Shown here piece after piece: positions 27,961 to 39,021 of a stretch of 64,000 bases of DNA; within the stretch, counting starts at the first letter, position 1, and each line of letters begins with the position of its first letter. The position numbers and the translations under genes were made by a program. Under the pieces are notes generated by a model. That model had not been told where the DNA came from, searched no databases, and saw only the letters and a program-made list of their open reading frames with translations. This DNA is from Leishmania martiniquensis (taxonomy: Eukaryota; Euglenozoa; Kinetoplastea; Trypanosomatida; Trypanosomatidae), in contig NC_090170.1 of assembly GCF_017916325.1 (NCBI RefSeq), positions 1,771,501 through 1,835,500 on the forward strand, in the 5' to 3' direction.

Positions 27961-28690
27961 CGAACGCGCTGAGCAGACGGCGCGCTTGGGTGCTCACCAC
28001 GCGCGAGAAAAGAAGGAAGAAGTCGGGTCACTGCGAGGCGAGGGGATGTGGCGAAGACATGTTCGCCAGTGTTCGCAGAGACGTCTCTGTGTGCTCATGT
28101 GCATCTGTAGATGGCGGTGTTCGATTTCTATCTGGCCTTTATTATCGGCTTCTGGCAGTAATGATGCGTTCCGTGTGCACCCTCAAGGTACGCGGGGAAG
28201 GGAAGAGTGGAAAAGGAACGTTCGACCATCTGTTTATCATACTGTGGCCTTGCCGTCGCTGCGTTGTCGTCGCTCCTGGCGAATGCCTCTGTCGTTCAGG
28301 GAAGAGCGGAGGCAGAGGGTTGGTGAACGCGCATGCACTACCAACACAAAGAGCGCAGCTCTGTGGAGGAGCACCGTGGAGGGGGGCGTGCCGCTGCTCG
28401 GCAAGTCGTATCAAGAAAAGGATGTGTACCGGAAGAAGCATCTGGTCGCCTGCGTCATGAGAAATGGCACGCCCCTTTCTCTGTTGTTTCTTCGCCGATT
28501 CTACGGCGCATCGGCCTCCGCGCATCTCTGGACATTTTCTCTGGCCACGGATGCTCTTCATCTTTTCTTATTTCTTTGTCCGTCACCGTCGACCAACCCT
28601 CCCCAACACACGCACACACACACACACGCGCACCCTCACCTTCCCCAATATGTAGAGCATTCTCTCTCTCGATTATCACGCGCAACAGCG
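27961..28690. other. Intergenic region before CGR1
   Basis: About 0.7 kb with a CA repeat at about 28606-28630 and a C/T stretch at 28555-28605. The CGR1 frame is open through here back into the repeat, but the translated part shows no coding character. Confidence 0.6.
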
Positions 28691-29035
28691 ATGGCCAAGT
28701 TAGAGCAACGTAAGCTTCAAAAGCCGCGAGGAGAGCCAAAGCACAAACTGGACCCTCTCAAGGCGACGACAAGTACCAAGCAGAGGTGGGAGAAGAAGAT
28801 GAAGGAGAAGGCGCGCGTTCAGCGCGTGCGCACCCTGTCACAGCAGCTCAAGGATGAAATAAACGCGGAGCAGAAACGTGCGGCCGAGGCGCGCAAGGCA
28901 AATCTGCAGCGCAAGGTCGACAACGAAAAGAAGAGTATGGTCGTGCAGCAGATCAAGAACGAAAAGGCGATTCGCAAGCTGAGCCCAAAGCACCGCCGCG
29001 CCGCGCGCATCTTCATGCTGCATGAGCTCAATTAA
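28691..29035 (+). CDS. CGR1: Cgr1-family rRNA-processing protein
   Basis: The 114-residue protein is very rich in Lys and Arg and forms one long charged helix. The hallmark of the Cgr1/CCDC86 family is near the end: VVQQIKNEKAIRKLSPKHRR. The N-terminal part contains the family's Trp in a WEKKMKEKARVQR-type context. Yeast Cgr1 is a nucleolar protein of about 120 residues needed for 60S subunit pre-rRNA processing, and size and composition agree. Nucleolar location is inferred from the basic composition. The frame runs open upstream for about 290 codons into the dispersed repeat, but I take the ATG at 28691 because homology begins close to it. Confidence 0.88.
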   Translation: MAKLEQRKLQKPRGEPKHKLDPLKATTSTKQRWEKKMKEKARVQRVRTLSQQLKDEINAEQKRAAEARKANLQRKVDNEKKSMVVQQIKNEKAIRKLSPKHRRAARIFMLHELN

Positions 29036-30605
29036 AAACGACAGTGCCCACACGGCCTGTGCAAGCCTGTCTTCGTTTCTTCGCGTACATGCCTGATTGT
29101 TGAGTGGGGGCAACTCGTCAATGCGGCGTGGCTTTTTTGCTCCATTGGTGCGCCTGCGCAAACCATCCCTGCCCAGCAGGGGATATGACGTGTAGGCGGA
29201 TAGTGCTGAGGGCCACATGAAAAGGAACCGAAGGCACAGGTACCCGCTTAATCTTGTGAACGGCATGAGTCGACCTTGCTCCTACCGTGCGTGGAAGGAA
29301 GAGGCCTTCGCTGGGCATCGCGTGGAGCGCTAAGAGAAGCTTTCGAAGGTGTATATATATATATATACCCCCAACTATATGTAACGCTGCTGTTCGTTAG
29401 CTTTTGTCTGTTGCTTCGCGTGAGGAATGGCAAGAACCTAAAGGGGTGGAAGTCACTCAGGCACACAGCCACCTCGGCAGCACGACGCCGCAACTCTAGT
29501 CCACTTCGTCGAGCGTGAGTCTCTGGAATCCTTCGCCTCCACCGCACCTCATAGGATGTCCACACAGTCTCTCGAGCACACGCTGTCCTGTCCTCTCCCT
29601 AGTCCCCTACCCCTTGCTCCCTCTGGCGCTTCGCCGCCGTTGTCCACTCTTCCTTCCCCTTCCTCACACCGTCACACTCGCACGAAAAGTCTCTTTTCTT
29701 TCGCTGCACTCTCTGCCCCTCTCTTATTGCCCGCAGTAGACCGGTACCCTCCCTCAGAGAGAGTGAGTGTGTGACGGTGTGGACGGGTGAGTGGGTGGTA
29801 TTATTGTGCGCTCGCTAAAGGCTCGGTGTTCCTGCGGCTCGTGAAGTGGCGGGTAGCGTCGCCGCAGGTGCACGGCAGACGTGCAACACCGCTGTTAAGT
29901 GTTCGCGTGTCTTTTTGCTGGCCATTCGTCCGTAATTTCTCTGAGGAGGCCGCAGCTGGTCTTACGTGCAGGTTCGTGGACAATTCTATTCGAGGCGTCC
30001 GAATGTGCCACACAACTCCCCCCCGTCCTCCTCCCTCTCGCCATTGCTGCATGCATGCTCTTCTCCATTGTCCTTTTCCATTGTGGAAATCGGTGGCTCT
30101 TCTCCTCCCCATTTTGTTTGAGTCGCCTCTTTCGCCCATTACCTCTCATCATCCAACAGGACACTCACCACAGGCACAGTAGAGGAAGGCGCACGTAGTC
30201 TAGCGCCGCTCGTGGGACAGAAACGCGCATCTGCAGCTACTCTTTCCCGTGATTCTTTTGTCGTGTGCTTGCGGCTCAGGCACCTCTTGAAGTCTGGTGA
30301 CGGCCCAGCGCTGCTTTCTTCGCTCGCCGGCTTTTGTGCGTGATTTGTTTTCACTTATAGAGGAGCTCTCGAGGTCCGTAGCAGCCCATATAGGCACACC
30401 CATTATTAGCCTCACGTCTCTCCCCCGGCCAGAGGCACAGAGTCTCCTCTCGTTGTGTTGGCGGTGGCTGTTTTTTTTCTCTACTCTGCTAATTAGATCG
30501 TTACGCCACTCGCACACGAGGCGCGGACATCTTCGGACACCCAATTTGTGCGTACTCGCGCGCGCATCCTTTTTTACGCACACAGTGCACGCATAGGCGC
30601 ATCTT
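29036..30605. other. Intergenic region before the phosphatase gene
   Basis: About 1.6 kb with an 18-bp AT palindrome at 29351-29368, C/T-rich tracts at 29585-29740 and 30000-30075, and a T-run near 30470-30480. No gene is supported; open frames near 29.8-30.2 kb lack coding character. Confidence 0.6.
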
Positions 30606-31679
30606 ATGGATACCCAGTGCTGCACTCCGCCGTCCATCGGCGGCACTGAGGATCTCTTAGCTTCGTGCCGGCATCAGCTGTTCATGCACGAGGAGAGCGA
30701 GCACGAGGTGGGGAACGCAGCGCTGGCGACCAGCGTGACCATGCGACCATCCGACAGCTTTCCGCGCCTCTCTCAGTCGTCCTCGTCTGAGGGCACGCGG
30801 CCAAGCGACCCGCTCGACGCCAACGTGGAGCTGCCTTCACCCACGCGCCCGCCATGCTCTCCACGGCGCGCGTTTCAGCCTATCCCGATCAACCTCCCTG
30901 GCGACAGCTGCGTCGGCCGAACCGCCTTTCAGGGGTGCTCGTTCGAGGCGACTGCAAGCGAGGGCATGGCGAGCACACCCTGGAGGCCCACGGCCATATC
31001 AGCGCAACACCACGCCGCACATGCAAATATGGCGCATCTGCAGACACCGGAAGTGCAGCGCACTAACTGCTCCATGGCGACCCCCAGCGTGATAGGGCAT
31101 CTTCTCTACACACCGCAGATAGCGCCAGCGTGCCAGGAGTGGCGAGCCAGCTTGGATGCCGAGCTGGACAACGTGAACAGGCGCTGGGCACCCGACCAGC
31201 TCCCATCCCTCACAATGCTCATCGACAACGCCCTCTACGTTGGGGGTTTCCCAGATGCACAGACAGTGCCGCAGCTGCACGCGCTGGGTATTCGCCATAT
31301 AGTCAACTGCTGCGTACAGGACGTTCGCACAGCCCCCGAGGTGGCTGCGAGCTTCAACATGCACCACTTGGAGTCATTCGACGCGGAAGAGTACTTGATT
31401 CTCCACCGTGACTACGACACGTTTGCCAGGCTGGTCTCCACCATTCTGGAAAATGGGGAAAGGGTGTTCGTGCACTGCATCGCCGGTGTGAATCGCAGCG
31501 TGGTGCTGTGCGCGGCATACCTCATGGATCGTCTCTCGCTGACCCCAGTAGAAGCGGTTCGTGTGTTCCGTACCAACGGTCGCATGCGCATCTTGGACAA
31601 CAGAAGCTTTCGTCATCAGCTCGTTGATCATTACCTGCAAAACGTGGAGCCACACAACGCGAGACGAGGGCTGTCGTAA
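30606..31679 (+). CDS. Dual-specificity protein phosphatase
   Basis: The 357-residue protein has a Ser/Pro-rich N-terminal half (residues 1-195) without recognisable domains and a C-terminal dual-specificity phosphatase domain (about 205-345). The active-site loop reads HCIAGVNRS with Cys at 291, followed by an intact Arg (CX5R) and Ser. A candidate general-acid Asp lies upstream near the FDAEEY segment. The LYVGGFPDA start and IRHIVNCC strand are typical of the family. It should remove phosphate from Tyr and Ser/Thr, but the target is unknown. The domain resembles small atypical DSPs rather than MAP-kinase phosphatases, as no rhodanese-like docking domain is visible. The ATG at 30606 is the first in the frame. 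All catalytic elements appear intact. Confidence 0.92.
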   Translation: MDTQCCTPPSIGGTEDLLASCRHQLFMHEESEHEVGNAALATSVTMRPSDSFPRLSQSSSSEGTRPSDPLDANVELPSPTRPPCSPRRAFQPIPINLPGDSCVGRTAFQGCSFEATASEGMASTPWRPTAISAQHHAAHANMAHLQTPEVQRTNCSMATPSVIGHLLYTPQIAPACQEWRASLDAELDNVNRRWAPDQLPSLTMLIDNALYVGGFPDAQTVPQLHALGIRHIVNCCVQDVRTAPEVAASFNMHHLESFDAEEYLILHRDYDTFARLVSTILENGERVFVHCIAGVNRSVVLCAAYLMDRLSLTPVEAVRVFRTNGRMRILDNRSFRHQLVDHYLQNVEPHNARRGLS

Positions 31680-33124
31680 GCGAATGAAAACGTTCACTGC
31701 GCATGCCGCTCTCCGCCGTCAGGGCCCGTCTCTAGCCCCCCCCGCCCGCTCTGATTGAGAATCGTTTGTGTCGAGGTCCTGTTGTTCAATCTGCGACTAT
31801 CCCTCCATGGCAGGAGCAAAAAAAAAGAGACGCTCTTCAGCTCAGTCTCACACGCACGCGGAGACGGTCGCGCGTTTACATTCCCACACACTGAGAGGGC
31901 AAGCGCACCCCTGTGATGCGCGCGCCGAGACGCTGTGTTGGGCTCATTGCTTCTGCTTCCTCTACAGCATCGTTGTTCTCCGTTGATGCGGGCGGCTTCC
32001 TCCTTCTTTCCCGACTACACTACTCTCTCTCCGTGTGTGTGTGTGTGTGCAGAGGAGGAGGGCGGGGGGAGGGCAGCTGGTAAATGGGCGACCCGTCGGC
32101 TTCCCTCGACGCCAACTGGCCCGGTACGCCGGCCTTCGCAGGATACTCATAAGGGGGAGGGAATCGAAGACAACGAGAGAAAAAAATCGAGAGAAAAAAT
32201 CGAGAGAAAGAAAATCAGAGGTTCAAATGCTCTGTGTGTGTGTGTGTGTCAGTACGGAGGTTGTATGTTGGTGCCGTTCCTCCTCCCCCCACCCTTTTTT
32301 TCCTTTCAAGCGTCAGATGAGCTTACCCATCGATGCCCGCAAAGGGCGGTGTGTGCACCTGCGTCCGTGCCCAGACGTCTTCTCTGTTTCCTTTTTTTAC
32401 TACGTATTTCCCCTGTCATTATGCACTCACCCGTCACACGTTTCTGTTCACAGAGCGCATACGCACGGAAACACGCGTACATCGACACCTTCATTGAGTC
32501 ACGTCGGTCGTCCGATGCTGTGGCTGTTGTTTGGTATTGACCATGGTCTTGGTGTACATTTCTCCGTATTTCACGCCCGGCTGTCACCTTTCGTGCCCCT
32601 CTTACTCGCTGGCGGTTGCCGCCCCGTTCAGCAGAAAGCAGATCATCGAAGTCGGCTGATTCCCCACTTTGACATGCGCGCCCTCCTCGTCGACGCCCAC
32701 AACTCTTTGCTTCAGATTTGTAGGTGTGCGGGCTGCATCTGCATGCTGCGCGATGCGCTTGCCTTTGTCGACAGGAAGTCAGAACTCGGGCGGAGCAAGA
32801 CGACGACGACGCCTCTCCCAGGCTCTCCTTCCGCTCTCTCAACAGTCGCCCCTCTTTCGCCCCTGCTGCGGCTATCGGCGGAGTCTCTTCCTTGTGCAGT
32901 GCTGCTATGCCCATACAAGGAAAGAAGACGGTCTGACTGAGCGAACGGCAGTGGTCGCACATCAGAGAATATCTGTCCCTTCCCCCCCTCCGCTTCTCTG
33001 CGCGCCCTCTATCGAGTTCCCTCCTCTGTCTCGACCCTCACTGCCTCTCCTCCTCTGCGCTCCCACCAGCTAGTAGAAAGCACAAGAAGAGGGGCTCATT
33101 GTGGTGTTTCTCTTCGTCGCACCG
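31680..33124. other. Intergenic region before SNAP50
   Basis: About 1.4 kb. It includes GT runs at 32031-32050 and 32233-32250, a small A-rich tandem repeat at 32174-32216, C/T-rich stretches at 32275-32310 and 32980-33060, and long open frames at 31.9-32.9 kb that overlap one another and show no coding bias. No gene is called. Confidence 0.6.
32174..32216 (+). repeat. Tandem repeat, three copies of a ~14-nt A-rich unit
   Basis: Three imperfect copies of CGAGAGAAAAAAAT lie in a row. No function is apparent; probably replication slippage. Confidence 0.75.
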
Positions 33125-34534
33125 ATGCGCCCAAGCAGCTTGACTGGACGCTGCTGCCGCGTCGACCCCTTCACCTTCCTCGTGCCAGGCGACGACGACC
33201 ACCATCGTAGTGTTGGATTCTCGCCGGCTGAGCCGATGACCCTGCGCCGGATCGCAAACGAGGTGGCCGGCATTTCCATCGAAGAACTGCATGCGGTAAA
33301 CGAGGAGCCGCTGGTGAGCATGCCAGCCGACGCTGTTCTCGAGCCCGGCACAAGGGTGAGGTTGCCTGTAGTCTTGGACTATCCGGGCAGCCCCTTCGGA
33401 ATGGCGTTGCACCTCGGCACTGCCGAAGCGCAGCTGCAGAACTGTGAGGCGCTCCTCGACTCCCTTGTGAGCTCGTGGGAGCGTGAGTTCGGCTCTCATA
33501 GTTTGGAGTGCCTTCCTCCGCGTAAGGTCTGCTCGCAGACGGAGGCAGTATTGGCCAAGGTGCATGAGGAGGCGATTCGGCAGCTGCCCAAGGTCGCGGC
33601 GGGTCTTCAGCGCTTCGGGAACAGAGAGGCAAAGCTGCCACTTCTCGTCGAAGTCGGGGCGGTCAAGGAAGCGGAAAGCGCCATTGAAGAGTCGTTCCAG
33701 CGAGCCGTTGCGGGTCTCGAGGGCTTCAATCAAGAAAACGAAGCCTGCAGAAGAGCGGGAGCGGGACCGGTACCCTTGTGCTCCAACGACCTCACCCCGG
33801 CTTCTCTGCACACAAAGCGCGACGAGGGCGAGGACTTCTGTGTCATGCACACGCACCGGTGGGAGTTCGCGGTGCATAGTGTGCGCTCGAAGGAACCGCG
33901 TGAGGTTTGGGCGGTGCTCTCCTGCCAGCCGCTTGTGGCACTGCTCGACGCGATCGACTGTCCGACAGCGCGTGACCCGCTCATCACCTCACGAAACGCC
34001 TTCCTCTTCATCCACGGTGTCTTCTACATCGACGACCGGCATCGCTCGCAGGAGAACTTTGCCGACCTCAGTGAAGTTATTCGGAAGAACGACCCCTTGC
34101 AAGATGCATCCAGCTTCCACGCTCTCGAGCACCAGGGCTTTGCCCGATGCCCAGTGAAGAGCGCTGCAGAAACCACCTTCAAAGACCTCAAGATGAAGAT
34201 GGGCGAGTCCTGCCTGCTTCGACACTGCGGAGGTTGCGACCACTACTTCTTCCTGTCGCATGCCCGAAGTCTAAGAGGCTACCCGCGCAAAGAGCGAAAC
34301 GAGTTCCCGCACCGTGTCGCCAAGGTCCGAGACCAGGCAAGGCGGTGCCTCCTCTGCCGCCTGTTTCCCGCGACAGTCGCCCTCTATGAGGATCCGCTTT
34401 CGCCTGAGAGTCCGGCGTTTTACTGTGCGGTGTGCTTTGATCTCCTGCACAGCGGCGACACACCCGAGGAAGCGGCGGAGTACCAGAGACGCGAGGCGAA
34501 GGACTTTGGTGAAGTTTACTTCAAGGTGATGTAG
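33125..34534 (+). CDS. SNAP50: snRNA-activating protein complex subunit SNAP50 (SNAPC3)
   Basis: The 469-residue protein matches the SNAP50/SNAPC3 family in its C-terminal half. Landmarks in order are VWAVLSCQPLVALLDAI, the AFLFIHGVFYIDDR strand, the FKDLKMKMGESCLLRH stretch and a zinc-binding end with CGGCDHYFF, CLLC and YCAVCF. In trypanosomatids the SNAP complex binds the upstream element of the spliced-leader RNA and U snRNA promoters and is essential for making the SL RNA that caps every mRNA. The N-terminal half has only a short SNAP50-like helical region. Cys and His ligands for zinc look intact. The frame extends eight codons upstream only to a GTG, so I take the ATG at 33125. Expected location is the nucleus. 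Confidence 0.88.
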   Translation: MRPSSLTGRCCRVDPFTFLVPGDDDHHRSVGFSPAEPMTLRRIANEVAGISIEELHAVNEEPLVSMPADAVLEPGTRVRLPVVLDYPGSPFGMALHLGTAEAQLQNCEALLDSLVSSWEREFGSHSLECLPPRKVCSQTEAVLAKVHEEAIRQLPKVAAGLQRFGNREAKLPLLVEVGAVKEAESAIEESFQRAVAGLEGFNQENEACRRAGAGPVPLCSNDLTPASLHTKRDEGEDFCVMHTHRWEFAVHSVRSKEPREVWAVLSCQPLVALLDAIDCPTARDPLITSRNAFLFIHGVFYIDDRHRSQENFADLSEVIRKNDPLQDASSFHALEHQGFARCPVKSAAETTFKDLKMKMGESCLLRHCGGCDHYFFLSHARSLRGYPRKERNEFPHRVAKVRDQARRCLLCRLFPATVALYEDPLSPESPAFYCAVCFDLLHSGDTPEEAAEYQRREAKDFGEVYFKVM

Positions 34535-35366
34535 CCCTCCCCTTCCCCTTCGCATCGAGCGTGCGCGCGTTCCCTCAGTTTGGCAGCTTTTACCGCCTTT
34601 GCCGTTCACAGCAGCACCGCCAGGCACTGGTCGTGGCGTGCCCGTGAAGCGTATCTCGAACAGCTTTATACCCACACGCGACCCGAAAACTCGAGATGGC
34701 TTTTGCCTCCCTCCTCCATTGGCGTCATCGCCGGTAGAGGGGAGGAGGGAGGGAGGGGGAGCTGGCTGCGGTCGCACGCACTCGACGGTGCCGCGTATCC
34801 TCCCCCCTCTCCACGAGCGCCACCACCGTCTCCCCCGGTCCTTCGTGCTCATTTCCTTTCCCTCGTCCTCCTCCTCTTTCCGCCACCGCCACCACCACCA
34901 CCCCTCTATTCCTCCCATCCGCTGATTTCGATTTGTTTTTTTTTTCGCATCTCCTCTGCTGTTTCCCCTGCATTCGGAGCCACAGTTCCCTCGTCTCTAT
35001 ACTCGACACAGACTTTCGCGCAAGCGCGCGCGCACCGCTCCCCGAGCCTCTCCCCCTTCGCCTCTTCATCTGCCTGCCTCACATCATTTGGGAGGGGGGG
35101 CGCTTCGGAAAGAGTCACGCTGGAATTAGACGTCTTCCTCGGCATTCTCATCGTTGCAGAGTCCTTCTCCCTGAGGCTCTCCCTCTCGAGCAAAAGAAGC
35201 TTAGCGACGGCCGTGAGCCCATTGCGCTGGGGGGAGTCCTGAAAGGTGGCGGCGCTTGAGGTGTGTGTGGACTGCGCTGGCGTGTGTTGCTTCCGTTCGC
35301 AGTGGGCTCTCATTTCATGTGCGGTTGCCTTTTCTGTCAAGCGTTCATCACGATCTGTACTGTATC
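34535..35366. other. Intergenic region before katanin p80
   Basis: About 0.8 kb, strongly C/T-rich at 34800-35070, with a G-rich block at 34735-34760. The frame of the next gene is open from 35256 but only through a TTG. No other gene is seen. Confidence 0.6.
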
Positions 35367-37136
35367 ATGTTCTCTGTCTCGGAGCACCGGCTGCCATGCG
35401 ACGCCCTGTACTCCCGCATTAGCGCGAGTGGCACCAAGCCACTCGTGGGCTTCGGCGGACGTGACGCCTCTATCCACGTCTACCCGTTCATGGGGTACGC
35501 GCGGACTGCCTGGCTGCAGGGGCTGTCTGAGTCCGTCACAGCCCTCGCCTTTGACCCGGACCAGACGTCCGTGGTGGGCGGAAGCGACGCCGGCAAGCTA
35601 CAAATGTGGGACCTCGGCTCGGAGGAGGTGGTGCGTGTCTTCACACGCGGTCACGCCTCCACCGTGACTGGCATTGATGTCTTCCGCAGCGGGCAGTTTT
35701 TCGCCACCGTTTCAACGGATAGAATACTGCGCATCTGGGACGTGCGAAAGTCATCTGGTCGGCAATCCTACAAGGATGCGGCCGCCCCATTATGCGCCGT
35801 GCAGTTTTCTCCAAATGGGCGGTGGGTGGCCACCGGGTGTGCGCGCGGCACCGTACGGCTCTACGACCTCGTTGCTGGCAAGATTGTCCACAAGTTCGAA
35901 CTGCACTCTGGCGCCATTACGAGTCTCCACTTTCACCCGGACTTGTACTACTTAGTGGTGGGCAGCGGTGACGGTACCGTGTCGGTGTGGGATCTGGACT
36001 CCTTTGAGACACGGTTCCACAGCAGCAGCCAGCGCACACCAATCGATGCCGTCCGCTTCAGCGGCACGCGCCTCCTCGCAACATCGGATCACAACCTGCG
36101 TATTTTTGATATGTCAAACCTTAGCGACCACACGGCCGTGTCGCTGGAGGCGCCGTGGATTATGATGGGTGATGTAGCCTACGCAGCCGCCACGGACGAG
36201 GCCTGGTTCGTGGAGACGGCGGGATCGACGGCAATGAAGTGCAAGTTGTCCCTGCGTGACACCCACAGGCCCGCACAGGAGACGGCGTGCGCGGCAGCGG
36301 CGCCACCGGCATCTGCGCCAGCGCCTACCTCGCCCTCCCATCGAGTCTGGGCGGCGACACTGAACAACAGCAATCCGATCTTCGCGGACGCTCGGAAGAA
36401 GTCGGTAAACGGGTCTCAGTCCAGCCTGATGGACTCGCCGGCGAGAGTCACGGAGAACAGCGCCGCCGAAAAGGTGCCACGCGCGGAAATGTCGGCACCG
36501 TCAGCCGAGACCCTGCCGCGCCCAGCAGGGAGTTTCGGCGGGCCATCTTTCCCACCGACGTTGGCCCCGCCGTCGACTACAGGCGAGTCAGAGCTGCAGA
36601 TGCTGCAGCAGCTCAGTAGCCAGCATGAGACCGTCTCCGCCACGCTGCAGCGGCGGCTCAACACGCTGCGCGTCGTGCGCGCCCTCTGGACGCAGAGCCA
36701 GCCCAAGGCATTGGTGCATGTGAAGCGGCTCTACGATGACGGACACGAGTTCGGCCCCCTTTTCGACCTTCTCACTGCGCTGCAGCAGCACCGCGTGAAG
36801 GAAAAGATGCTCACCGAGTCCATCGCTAGTGTAGTAGACCTAGTCGAAATCGCCCTCACGACGGACTACGAACCACTCATCTTGTTAGGGCTACGCACAC
36901 TTCGAAGCGTCGCGACCACGTTTCGCGCAAGGATGGAGGAAGCGCAGCGACGGACGCGTGCGTCGCAGAGCACAGGTCACAACGATCCTCTTGGTTGGAG
37001 CCAGCATCAACACGTCATGGAGAAGCTTCGGAATTGTTGCCCAATCGTCTTTGCGTTAGCGGAGCGCTGCGACAGCGTCGGGGAGGAGGCTAGTGCAGTA
37101 CTGCCAGACATGCCGCCGCCGCCGCGCAGTCAGTAG
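35367..37136 (+). CDS. KATNB1: Katanin p80-like WD40 subunit with con80 domain
   Basis: The 589-residue protein has WD40 repeats over about residues 15-270, with repeat ends such as LQMWDL, LRIWDV, VRLYDL and VSVWDL. A Pro/Ser-rich linker follows (about 290-410). The C-terminal part (about 425-560) contains a LNTLRVVRALW helix and further helices fitting the con80 domain of katanin p80. In animals and algae this subunit targets the p60 AAA ATPase to microtubules, which are then severed in mitosis, cytokinesis and flagellar work. The p60 partner is not in this window. A generic WD40 scaffold is the alternative, but the con80-like tail in this architecture favours katanin. The ATG at 35367 is the first in frame near the WD40 region. 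Confidence 0.85.
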   Translation: MFSVSEHRLPCDALYSRISASGTKPLVGFGGRDASIHVYPFMGYARTAWLQGLSESVTALAFDPDQTSVVGGSDAGKLQMWDLGSEEVVRVFTRGHASTVTGIDVFRSGQFFATVSTDRILRIWDVRKSSGRQSYKDAAAPLCAVQFSPNGRWVATGCARGTVRLYDLVAGKIVHKFELHSGAITSLHFHPDLYYLVVGSGDGTVSVWDLDSFETRFHSSSQRTPIDAVRFSGTRLLATSDHNLRIFDMSNLSDHTAVSLEAPWIMMGDVAYAAATDEAWFVETAGSTAMKCKLSLRDTHRPAQETACAAAAPPASAPAPTSPSHRVWAATLNNSNPIFADARKKSVNGSQSSLMDSPARVTENSAAEKVPRAEMSAPSAETLPRPAGSFGGPSFPPTLAPPSTTGESELQMLQQLSSQHETVSATLQRRLNTLRVVRALWTQSQPKALVHVKRLYDDGHEFGPLFDLLTALQQHRVKEKMLTESIASVVDLVEIALTTDYEPLILLGLRTLRSVATTFRARMEEAQRRTRASQSTGHNDPLGWSQHQHVMEKLRNCCPIVFALAERCDSVGEEASAVLPDMPPPPRSQ

Positions 37137-38325
37137 ACGTCTCCTACAAGCTGTTCTAGGCGGGGAGTGTCATAAAGCCCAAGATCACGTAGTGGCGTTG
37201 TCACCGCTACCGACAGTCCGCCTCCGAGCCGCTGCTGATCGCTTGCTCCTGCTCAGTTTGGTGTGCCTACGCACGCTCTTTCGTTTTGTTTTTCTTCCTC
37301 TCTTCTTCTCCTCCTGCCCAGTGCGTTCGCGCGCTTTCCTGCGGAAGGAAGGGATCAGCTGCTGCTCGACAATGTATCTCCCGGTTCTTTGGCTCACTGT
37401 GTCGCGCCCTAGGGAATAGTACGTGCTGGGATGTGCTGACCTACTGCCGACTCTCCGTTCCGTGCGGCTGTTCTTCTCCTTCATCGCTCTGCCACTGAAG
37501 CGCTGCATTGTTTCGTCCGTGTGTGCGTCTTTCTGCGTCGGTGCAGTCTCCGGCGTTCAATGCATCGCTCTCGCTCGCTCTCTCGTTTCGTTTTCGTTGT
37601 GCTCTTACATGTCTCAGTCGGTGCGCGCACGTGGATGTGGGTGGTGTTCTCCCGTGCGTATTTCGTGTGTTTTGTGGTTTCGTGCTGATGCGTCTCGCTC
37701 CAGATCACGACCCATTTCCTTTTCTCCTCGTGTATTGGTTAGAATGCACACCCCGCACAGGCACACAAACACACACAGGGCGTGCGTGCCTCTTTATCCC
37801 ACCCTCCTCCCTGCACTCGAGCGGTGCCATGACGTCCCCATCCACCACCACCACCACCCCGTGGCTCCCCTCACCTCCGCGCGGATTCGGAGGTCGCCTT
37901 GGCAGACACCGAAGCGAAAGGGAAGATGACGGTCGCTTTGTGACTCTCTCGCAGCGCGGGAGGCGGTGCATTCGGCCCTCCGTCCCCTTTCTTGCTCCCG
38001 GGCAAAATGGGGAGAGAGGGCGAGAGATCCTCACCTCTTCCTGAGCGGCGCCCCCACGTACCCACCTGACGCGGAGCAGGGAGAGCGAAGGAAGGGTGAT
38101 GCAGGGACGAATGCAAAGCTGGGCACGGTCATTTTCACGAGGTGTTAGGACAATCTATTCTACTTGCCACTGCCATTATCTTAATACCCCTTGCTTCATG
38201 TCTTCTATGTGTGTGTGTGCGTGCGTGTGTATGTCGTGAGGACTCTTCTCAGTTCCTATACCTCCATACTGTTCTTGCAGCCTGCGCTGCGGGCCGGCGG
38301 CATGCAATAGCACCTCCGTCGCCGG
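37137..38325. other. Intergenic region downstream of katanin p80
   Basis: About 1.2 kb of non-coding sequence with C/T-rich stretches (37270-37330, 37560-37610), a CCA-repeat patch near 37843-37858 and a GT run near 38207-38230. No gene is supported. Confidence 0.6.
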
Positions 38326-39010
38326 CGTTATGTCTTTGCCGCCGACGGAAGCGATGAGCGCAGCGTTCACGCCTCTTGCTACTGCTGTAGAGGAAGCACT
38401 GCGGGCGCCGCGCTGGACGTTCTGGCACCAACCGGAACCTGTGGCCAGGCCTTTGGACTGTCGAGTGGACAAAGGCTGGAGGTGCAGCTCAAAGCGCAAC
38501 GAACGCGCAGTGTAGCTATGGAGCAGCGTCTCAAAGCTAGAGGCTACATTGAATGCCTTGACGGACGTGGTGCCGCAAGCACAAGCCTAAATCTCCCGTT
38601 GGCAGCAGCTGTTTGTCGCCATGCATGCAAAACTTGAAGCAAAAATGTCTATGAAGTTGGAGTCGGCCACCTCCAGGTGTCCACTCCATGGAGCTGACTT
38701 GCCGCTTATGCAGAACGAGGCACGCGCTTTTCGTCATGCACGAGCGAGTAGAAGAGCAGCACGCTGCGTTTGGCGCTGTGGCACCAGCAATGCTACGAGC
38801 TGATGCGCATTATGGTAACTCAGTTGAACTGCCTTGAGGACAGCCGTCGACTCCTCGACAAGCTGGCGGGTGTACGACAGCGACTAGAACGGTTTTTCCC
38901 ACTGGCGACGGCATTCCGACGGTGTGGCCACACACTGAAGAATAAGACAAGGCCACTTCTGCAGTGGGGGCGTAAAGCACTGGCGGTACACTTCTTTGGT
39001 CTCGACCCCC
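38326..39010 (+). pseudogene. Decayed coiled-coil gene, abutted by repeat copy B
   Basis: Coding-like sequence appears in pieces in different + frames. A frame from the ATG at 38330 gives about 60 residues, a second frame from about 38474 gives LEVQLKAQRTRSVAMEQR-like helix, and a third near 38760-38990 gives LLDKLAGVRQRLERF-like helix. Stops and frame changes separate them. Composition and heptad-like Leu spacing suggest an old coiled-coil protein. The last piece runs directly into repeat copy B, whose insertion may have followed or caused the decay. No parent gene is recognised in this window. Confidence 0.5.
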
Positions 39011-39021
39011 GCGTCCCCCCA

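Noticed and set aside
27812..29035. Single 407-codon frame from repeat copy A into CGR1
   Set aside because: The 5' two-thirds is repeat and UTR sequence in a chance open frame; CGR1 homology starts near the ATG at 28691 and the family is about 120 residues long.
31935..32940. Two overlapping open frames of 200-300 codons
   Set aside because: They overlap in different frames, consist of low-complexity Cys/Val/Pro/Ser/Arg runs from GT and C/T tracts, and lack G/C third-base bias.
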